DNA of 64,000 nt from NCBI GenBank assembly GCA_029204225.1, contig CM055093.1, positions 19,768,041 through 19,832,040 of the forward strand, read 5' to 3'. Both the position numbers and the translations under genes were made by a program. This DNA is from Diphasiastrum complanatum. Its lineage: Eukaryota > Streptophyta > Lycopodiopsida > Lycopodiales > Lycopodiaceae. This document shows positions 39,701-48,700 of this stretch, piece after piece (position 1 is the first letter of the stretch; the number at the start of each line of letters is the position of its first letter). The notes beneath the pieces were generated by a model, which was not told the origin of the DNA, searched no databases, and was given only the letters and a program-made list of their open reading frames with translations.

Positions 39701-42700
39701 GAGAGAGATTAAGGAGACTAAAGAGAGAGATCAATATCATCAGCTGAATAACAAATGACACAGTTTCCCTACTTATAGCCCAGAGGAAGCCCTAAAAGGA
39801 AGCTTCTGGTGGCTAGGGCCCAACTAGGAGGGAAAATAGTGCACCCTCCCCCCCCCCACTCTCCAGTAATATGTCCAAATGGCCTAATAATGAATAATAA
39901 GGCCAAAGGCCAACCATATAGTCTAAGTGTCACTAATGAATACAAAAGGGCCCAAGGCCTGCTTATGCATAAAGTAAAGTAAATGTAAATGGACGCGGCG
40001 AATGTAATGAGCCAAGTCCATAACTCTCCCTGGCGCAAAAGAAAAAGACCCAACTGCCGAAAAGAAACTGGATCAAGTAGCAGCAAGACCTGGTGCATCA
40101 ACCGTTAGAACAACATCTGATGTAGAGGAATCAACAAGTGCAGCAAGAGCACGAGCCTGATCCGCAAGTGATGGTGTATGATAAAAGACATCAATAGGCT
40201 CCCATGTGGCCTCCTCAATAGGACGACCATCCCACTGGACCAAAAACTGAATCTGCTGGCGGCGTCGACTATGGTAGAGACGAACCTATAATATAGCAGC
40301 AGGTAAAAATGGAAATAACTCTAGAGCAGTAGGAAACTCAGCATCACAAGGAGCGTCATCCTCAATAGCAGCACGTAATAAACTGACATGGAATACATCA
40401 CAGGCGCGTGTGGAAGCAGGAAGTTGTAAGCGATATGTAACTATACTAAGAACCTCCAAAATGCGATAAGGCCCATAATAATGTGGTGCAAGCTTCTCAG
40501 TAGAAGCATGGCCCTGGACAAAATGATGGCATGCAAACCGTAGGCGTAGATAAACCATATCTCCAAGCTGAAACTCAACATGGCGGCGGTGACGATCAAC
40601 TGAGGTCTGATAACGCTGCTGAACATGTTGTAAATGAGAACTGGCTCGGGTAATAAGCTCTCGAGCACCAAGGTATCCAAAAAGCCCGAAAAGGTAGAAC
40701 TGCATCAGCACCAGGAAGCCAATAAGGAAACTGGAAAAGAGATGGACACTCATCGCGAATAGCCGCATGATACACGTAACCATCAACCATATGTGCAAGG
40801 TGCCTCAAGAAAAGATAGCAGCATCGGAAGACTAGCAACAAGGAGATCATCCTGACAAAGGATAGCTTAAAATGGAGAAATATGCACCAACATGGTCAAA
40901 AGCCCAAGGTATCCATAGGGCCCATGAATGAGAAGTACCGATGGCATACGGTACCCTCAAGGCCCATATCACGAGAAGAGCAGCATGCCAAAAGCTCCAG
41001 AAGGTCCAAGAAATCAATGCATCATCTAAAAAGACATGATGCATGAAAATAGTAGCAACAAATCTAGAAATAGTAGAGGCCCCAACTGACAAACTGTGGC
41101 CGAAAAACTCATCCAGAAAGGCCTCATATGGACATACCAATCCATCATAGGATACACCAAAAACGGATGGAGAATCGGATGACCCATCGGAACTGGCCGC
41201 AAGTGTAATCCCAAAGTACACACCAGGCGCACAAGTGAGGAATAGAAGAAATGCACTGGAACGACGAACAGGTTCCGCAACATCAGTATCAAGCATCGGA
41301 GCAATATCCACGTGTAGCTGGGAATGAGTATCAAAGCACATATGAGCAACACTGACGTATATGGCGGCAACATCCCCAAAAACTATCCAAGAGAGGAGAA
41401 GGAATTCTCTCAAAGGTACCCTGATGGTCTCGGAACACCAGAACAAAGTGGCAACTCAGCATCGGAGACCAAGCGATATGGAGCAACTTGAAATGACAGG
41501 GAACCTGAAGATCACCCAGACAAACAGTAGTTGGAACGAAGGCAATACCCCAAGCCAACAGGATATGCCAAGCCTGACAATGAGCAACAATCCAAGGAAC
41601 AGATAGAGAGCCACATGCATAATCATAGAGATATCCGCACCATAGGCGATCAGTAATATGGAACCAGCACCAATCAACAGGTCCAAATGAAAACCAAGCT
41701 ATATGTAATAACCAGGAATGCCATATATCCATAGCATCGGCATGGACTGCAGCAAACCTATATGTAGAAACACCAGGAGATGGAAGGATGTCCGTGTACT
41801 CATCTAGAAAGATCCCAACATATAAACACCCTAGATAAGTAATAGTGACCATCTAGCAAATATCCTCGGATGAAAAATGTGTAACAGTAAGGGCCAAAGG
41901 CGCATGAATCATGTCAGGAACCGTAGAAATATCATGAGGCAGATCACAAACCTCAAGCAGAGATCCATGGAGTAAAGCGAAAGAAGATACAACCTGATCA
42001 CCAATAGCAAGGGAACCATCAAACGTGGACCCATGAAGAACCCCATAGAAATCAGTAGGAACATCGGCCATAACAAACTTAAGAGATGGAGATATAGAGA
42101 CCAATGGAGAAGATACTGCACCAACCACCGAACCAGGAGGGCAATCTGAAGTATGCGCAAAAGCAATAGTAGAAATACCACCAAGGTATACGGTCTCAAT
42201 ATCAATGAAACCAGGAATGACCACTGAATGCGATATCTGTGAATCAAGGCATATAGGCGCAAGGCACACAGTAACAACCTGTAAATCCGAAGCAGCATCA
42301 ACCTGAGGAGGAGGACCCACGGATGGTGAAAGTGAAGCAGCAACTGATGTACTCTGAATGGAAAGAAGAGCTGCATCGTCATCCTTTGGTAGGCTACGCA
42401 TAAACTGCTTCCCGATAACCAACTGGAAGTCTCCCTGAGAATCAATGCCAACAAGTGAGTGTGTAACTACATCAAGTACAAATGTCAATGTCTGCTGTGT
42501 CAAGTCCAGTGTAACGGCTCCAAGAGATGCAAACCAATCAGCACCAAGGATAAGATCATAACGCTCCATAGGAATAATGTAAAGATCTGCCTGTCCAGAA
42601 AAATCTCCAATGTGGTATGGTAAACACTGAAACATCTGAGAACTAGGAAAAGAATGGGAACTGGCAACCTCAATTGTGAGAGGCTGTGAAGTAGGAACAG

Positions 42701-45700
42701 ATGAAGCACGTATCCGACTAGTGATATAACTGCTAATAAAAGAATGAGTGCTGCCAGTATCAACTAAAGCAATATACTCACGACCTGTAATACGTACACG
42801 TAACCGAATGGAGCGAGGACCAGGACGCCCTGTCCAAGTAGCATAGGCAAGCTGAGCATGGCAAGTAGCAGGAAGTAAATTAGTGGAAGGCTCAGAGGAT
42901 AGGTCAGGCTCATCAGAAATATGAATGTAGATATCGGAATCATCTGGAGTAGTGCCCTCATGGTAAAAAAACAGTAGTAGTAGTAGGGAGAGGCTGACGG
43001 CAATCACGGGCAAAATGGTCAGGACTCTTACAACGAAAGCAAAGACGTTGCTGCTGAAGGTCAGCGAACTCTGCAGACGTGTAACGTCGGACAAAAGCAG
43101 GTCGAGGAGTCGGAGGACGAGGAGACGAAGGGACAATGGAGAGAGCTGGAACAGAAGGGGCAGGTGTAGGGGTGGACGCAGCGGGAAAAGATGAAGCAGA
43201 AGGATGGGGTCGGGAGAAGCGGGAAGGAAGAGTGTCAGAGTACTTATGCTGTAAAGTACTGGCAAGAGACATCGCCTCAACAAGTGTGGGAGGACGGAAG
43301 GAAGAAACATCATAACGTAAAGCACCACGAAGCCTAGCAATGTAACGAGAAATAAGCTCAGCGGGCTGTAGATCTGTGAAAGGATAAGAAAGCTCCATAA
43401 ACTGATCTGTATAAGAAGCAAGATCATTGGTCTGAGTGAGACTACGGAATGTATCACGTTGGCGGTCGAGCCACTGAGGGTCAATCATAGCATGACGGAG
43501 GTCACGGCGAAAAGTATGCCATAAATGGAGCCCTTCCCGATCAGGATCAGCTCTATAAACTCGCCACCACGTGGCGGCGCGTCCATCTAAATGTAAAGCA
43601 GCCAACTGGATCTTCTGAGGATCAGTCTTAGGGTAGATCTGAGAATATGTGTCAAGCTTAGCAAACCAATTCTCTAATAAGTTCCCGTCAGAGGAACCGG
43701 AATAGGTAGCAAGTTGTACCCTATCATGAAAGTCTCGAGCAAAGTGTGGCTCAAGAAGTGGGGGACGTGAAAAGAAACCAGGAGATGGGTTAGGTGGAAT
43801 GAACAGTCCACCACCAGGCTGACTAGCAGACAAAGATGGAAATCCAAATGGAGGGGGAGTCCCAAATGAAGGAAAAACAGGAGCTTTACCAGGACCATGA
43901 GGCTGTAAAGAATCAATCTATGACTACATAGTAGCAAAGCCGGTCATAATATCGAAGCGAGGAACGAGGCCAGAAAGGGTCTCATCCATGCGACGAAACT
44001 GATCAGATAAGGTTTCTTGAGTAGTCTCACTCGGGGTAGGTGAATGTGCCATAATGATAGTGGAAGGAATAGACGAAAACTTGAGAGAGCGGACTCTTGT
44101 CGTCACCCCAAATTAGTCTATTAAAACCACTATTATCACAACTAAGAAAGGACAGCAATCAGCAAATGAAAAAAAGAGAAAATGAAGGCTGTAAAAATGC
44201 ACTGGACAACCAGGAGGCAAGTGACAAATTGGAGTATCAAACGGAGTCGGAATTTTGTGAAATTTGGTTGAGGATGGGCGATGGACAACCTGCAAAAAAG
44301 GTGTGAAAAATGGCTGCAAACGGAGACAAAAACGGACGAAAGTGACAAGTATGAAGCGGCTGGACAGCCTGCAAACAAAAGTGAAAAGAGGGCTGAAAAT
44401 GGAAGGAGGAACGGACGAAAGAGATGAGGGAATTGGGCGCTGGAGAGCCTGCAAACAAGCTGAAAATGGGTGATAGAGGGTTGGAACTTGGGCGCCGGAA
44501 TTAATCTGCCCAAAAAAATAAATAAATAAAATTTCGGCCGCCAAATTTAGCGGAAGTACTTCCTCTAACTATCTGCTAAAGCTCCGCCAAGGAAAATGCT
44601 TTGATAGGAGCTGGTCCTCCTCCAAACTGTGCTGAATGTTGTTGAAGCAAAGAGACAAAAGCCCTCAGCAAAGAGAGAAAAATCAGAAAGGAAAATGGGC
44701 ACCCAATCAGAAAATCAGATCTGAAATTCAGCAATCAGGAAAGTGCTTTGATACCAAGTTACGAATAGAGCCACAGCTGATCTAGAGCTAAGCTATGAAA
44801 GCATCACATGAGCAAGACTTAAGCTATGAAAGCAGCACATAAGCAAGACTTAACCCTAGAAAGCAGGAAAGAGAGAGATTAAGGAGACTAAAGAGAGAGA
44901 TCAATATCATCAGCTGAATAACAAATGACACAGTTTCCCTACTTATAGCCAAGAGGAAGCCCTAAAAGGAAGCTTCCGGTGGCTAGGGCCCAACTGGGAG
45001 GGAAAATAGTGCGCCCTCCAAGAAGGCCCCCACTCTTCAGTAATATGTCCAAATGGCCTAATAATGAATAATAAGGCCAAAGGCCAACCATATAGTCTAA
45101 GTGTCACTAATGAATACAAAAGGGCCCAAGGCCTGCTTATGCATAAAGTAAAGTAAATGTAAATGGACGCGGCGAATGTAATGAGCCAAGTCCATAACTG
45201 CAACAAGAAGCAGCCCACTATTGCTTTATCATCTATTGAAGTTGAATACAAGGCGACTAACAGGTCCACCTATGAAGCTCTTTAGTTACGATGCCTACTT
45301 GATGATATGTAGATTGCTCAAGTAAGACCTTGTTACAAACTCCAAGACTGTAAACCGCCAGGTGCTGATCAATACAAGAAATCAAACGCTCAGGTTCCAC
45401 CCTGCCATAGGATCCGATCCAAATCCACCCTACCTGCCCTGGCCTGTGACCTGAAACAAGCAAGTGCCAAGATCTGACCTCCAACCCTAATGGCATCCCA
45501 CTGCTAGAGTGCTCAGCCATCTCCTACCCCTAACTAGCTCTCATCCTGGCTATGCACATGAGCACTACCATCCACCTTCTCCTAGGAAGATAGAATGAAT
45601 GGTAAGTGAGATCTCCTCCCCTTCTATATCTCGAAGATAGAAGTCTCCATGCCAAGCACATATTCCGATTACGACAAGTGGCCTACATACAGTCCACAAG

Positions 45701-48700
45701 TCATTGGTCAAGTCAACAGGCCCAGTCCAATGTCCGATTTCAAGTTAGGTGTGGGACCCAAGGGGTTGGGCCCCTAACAGACCTACATTGTTACATTGTG
45801 TGATAACCAAAGCCGCATTCAGCTTGCAAGAAATCCAATCTACCATGCACAGACACAACACATAGAATGGACCAGCACTTTATACGAGAGAATGTGCATA
45901 GTGGATAGTCCAACAATCAAAATATCTTTACTAAACCACTTAGTAAAGATAAGTTTGAGAAGTTCAGAACATTGTTAGGTGTTAGCTTGAATAAAATTGC
46001 CCTTAAGGGTGGGTGCTGAAGAGTAATGCCTATTTTACCCCTTTGGCTCAGCACTTATGTTGTTATAAGTTGTACATTACTCATGGAGCATGTTATTAAT
46101 TAAATATATGGAACCCCTATGTAACTTAAATAAGTTAGTGCAAGTGGCTCACTCATATGGTTGACACCTATACATTCCATGCATGTACATGAGGTGCTTG
46201 CCTCATAGGGGATTTGGAGGACCCACACCCTCCTCTCTCTCTCTAGCAATTCATTTCTTCTAACTTTTGGTGCTATGAGGTGCTTAAGCTATTCTCCTTG
46301 TATTTGATGCTTTCCATTGCTACGTTTCTCAAGCTTTTGTGATTGATCTAGTATTGCAGTTAAGATACTCCATAGCTAGGTCTTGCAATTCATCATTTTG
46401 TTCTTCAGTTCATCATCCCCTAATACACAAATATTCCCATTCCAAAATAATAATCCATTTTGAATGGTAAACTATTCCAAAATATTCTTAGCTTTCTTGG
46501 TTAATTGAAAACCTTGTGATTTCGTCTCAATATTGTACTTCATTTGTTCCAGTCTAAACCAACTTCCATATCCAACCAAAATGAGAATCATGTGGTGTAA
46601 CACCTTGGTGTAGCACATTAGGATGGAGAAAAAGTGTGCCCTCAATATGCTTCCTCTACACATAAATAAAATTTTGATATTGTTGAACAATGGCAGTTTC
46701 ATGTATGAACAAATCAATTTTTTGTCAATTGTTATTAATCAAAAATTCCTGGTCATTGGAAAAATTATTTTCCCATCCCATTATCTTTAACACTCACTCC
46801 GAAATTGGTCAGAAAATGGAGAATACAAATGATGACAATTGCAAGCCCTTTCAAATAGAATAATTGAGTCATCTTTTGTTAACTTTGGGCATTGTTTGTG
46901 AAGAATCTTATAGACATCTGCTAAATCATCATCATTAACATTCGGCGATAGTTCCCTGCTTTCTTAAAATAGGACTTTACAGTTTGCTTACTCCAAATGT
47001 ACGTGAAGAAAACTGAAGCACGTCATTCTTTACATTATACTAAGGGGGGGCACCAAGGGAGTCATATATATCTGTGTTATCCAAAAACCTTGAATTGTTT
47101 ATTAAATTTGCACAAGATAAGTGTTCATACAACGTAGACTCTTCCAACATAACTTCCTCTGAATTTCCGCGAAATTTAAAGTTCCTACCTCAGACGTCCC
47201 AGTTTTTGTCAAAAGGATTGTTTGGGAACACATTGAGAAATTTGTACTTGTTTCAGAAGAATCTGCAGGGCAAGTATTTAACATTTGGTTCTGATTTACG
47301 TTTTGTGCAAAAAGAGAAGCTTAAATTTAAATTCATCAATGTGACACTTAGATAAATGCAACTAGTAACATGAGAAATTCTTGGAAAGATACCTTTGGAG
47401 AATTGATAACAATGATTGCCCACAAACTGAAAGCATGTCCAGGGACTACAATGATAAATCTTAGCTTTGTTCCGTGAAACGTTTTTAACATTAGTTGTGT
47501 TTCCAAATAGGCTAGAAACATTCAAATTGTCCATCCACAAAGTTTCAAATCTCTGAAAGACTTTTAAGGAAAACAAAGAGAAGCTCAAATGCTTTTTCGG
47601 CTCTTGAAAGTGTATAAACATGAAGCTTCCTAAATTTGCTTTCCCAAAGGCCAGGTTGATCTCTCTAGATCCAAAAGGCAAACTAATTCATAACCTGAGA
47701 AGTCATGCAAGCAGACGTCTGGCTAACACCACTCGTTCTTAAAGTAAGCAAGACTGTTTCAAACTTTCAAATCAAGCAATGTTCAAGAGGCACTAGCCAA
47801 AACAAAAATGCCAGAGCAGGATCTTGTGCATCTCCAAGCTTGAGCCTTTGGGGAGCAAATAATCATGCTTCATTCCCATGGTGTTGGTAATCTAGTTAGA
47901 TATGCCCTTGAAAGATCTAAAACATACCAGTGCCATGACAGCCAATGTAATATTAGATGAGAAATAGAGATCCATCGAACCTCTAGATATTCCAAGCTTT
48001 CATTCTAGCTTGCTCTAGTATGGAGAGAGACGAAGAAAGAAAGCAAGATCATTGCTGTCTTGCGGGTACCAAAAATGGAGACCGTAAAAATATTCGTTGT
48101 TTTGTCCAATGGGAGCACATTACGTCTCCATAATTGAAGCCTAAATTGAAGAGTGCCAAAATCTAAGAAATTGTCAGGTCTCCTTAACTGAAATAGGGTT
48201 GTAAAGTCATTGTATAGTATTCAGTTGATGAATCTTTCTAAGTCATGTCGCAACCCATAGCAAAGGGCATATGACAACATATGACTCCTGAGCGTTTTTC
48301 AGAAATAAATTGCTTATCTTAGGCCGAGATAACAATGCAATTTAGAGAGGAAATTTTTGGCTAAAAATTAGTCAATGTCTCTGTGCCTGTGCAGTAGACG
48401 TGTGAAATTGCTTTCGTGGAGTATCAAATTTCTGACCATCTAAGGCTCACTCAGCTGATTGCTTTAGGAGTGGAAAATAACCTCGGCAGTGTCCTTAACT
48501 TCTAACAGAGACTTTGCTAAATATAGCTCAGAAACAAAGTCCAGGCAAGTTTTTTCAAAATTATCTATCTCACCCGCAGGTCTCGCAGAGGTCGGCAGGC
48601 AACCCCGAGCGTAGAATCCAGCCATGCTTCCACGTACTGCTGCTGCTGGCTACGCACTTAGCGTTAAGACACACTTTCTGCTCAGATGGTTCTGCAACAC

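Larger units (their letters stand above)
39589..45199 (-). mobile_element. non-autonomous chromovirus-like gypsy element nested in copia RNase H
   Basis: LTRs of 437 bp (39589-40025) and 441 bp (44759-45199) are about 97% alike by eye, so insertion is fairly recent. A primer site TGGTATCAAAGCAC (44756-44743, minus) matches initiator Met tRNA use. Coding order on the minus strand is gag, protease, about 2 kb without recognised domains, integrase C-terminus, chromodomain. RT, RNase H and the integrase core are missing. It is in the host gene's orientation, in intron 1. Confidence 0.85.
38850..46013 (+). mobile_element. decayed Ty1/copia element, split by two later insertions (VAL-like intron 1)
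   Basis: Copia RT and RNase H pieces occur at 38850-39588, 45200-45330 and 45780-46000. Joined across the insertions at 39589-45199 and 45331-45779 they follow the normal order. The element is truncated on the left (no gag, protease or integrase seen). A polypurine tract and LTR start follow at about 46003-46014. It is opposite in strand to the host gene. Confidence 0.78.

Noticed and set aside
40847-41852. Two long minus-strand frames considered as a novel cargo protein
   Set aside because: Trp/His/Phe-heavy composition and overlap with other frames suggest out-of-frame reading; kept only as an unidentified DNA segment.
44113-44544. Frames of up to 143 codons on the minus strand
   Set aside because: They follow the 80-bp leader repeats of the nested gypsy element and precede gag; no protein family.
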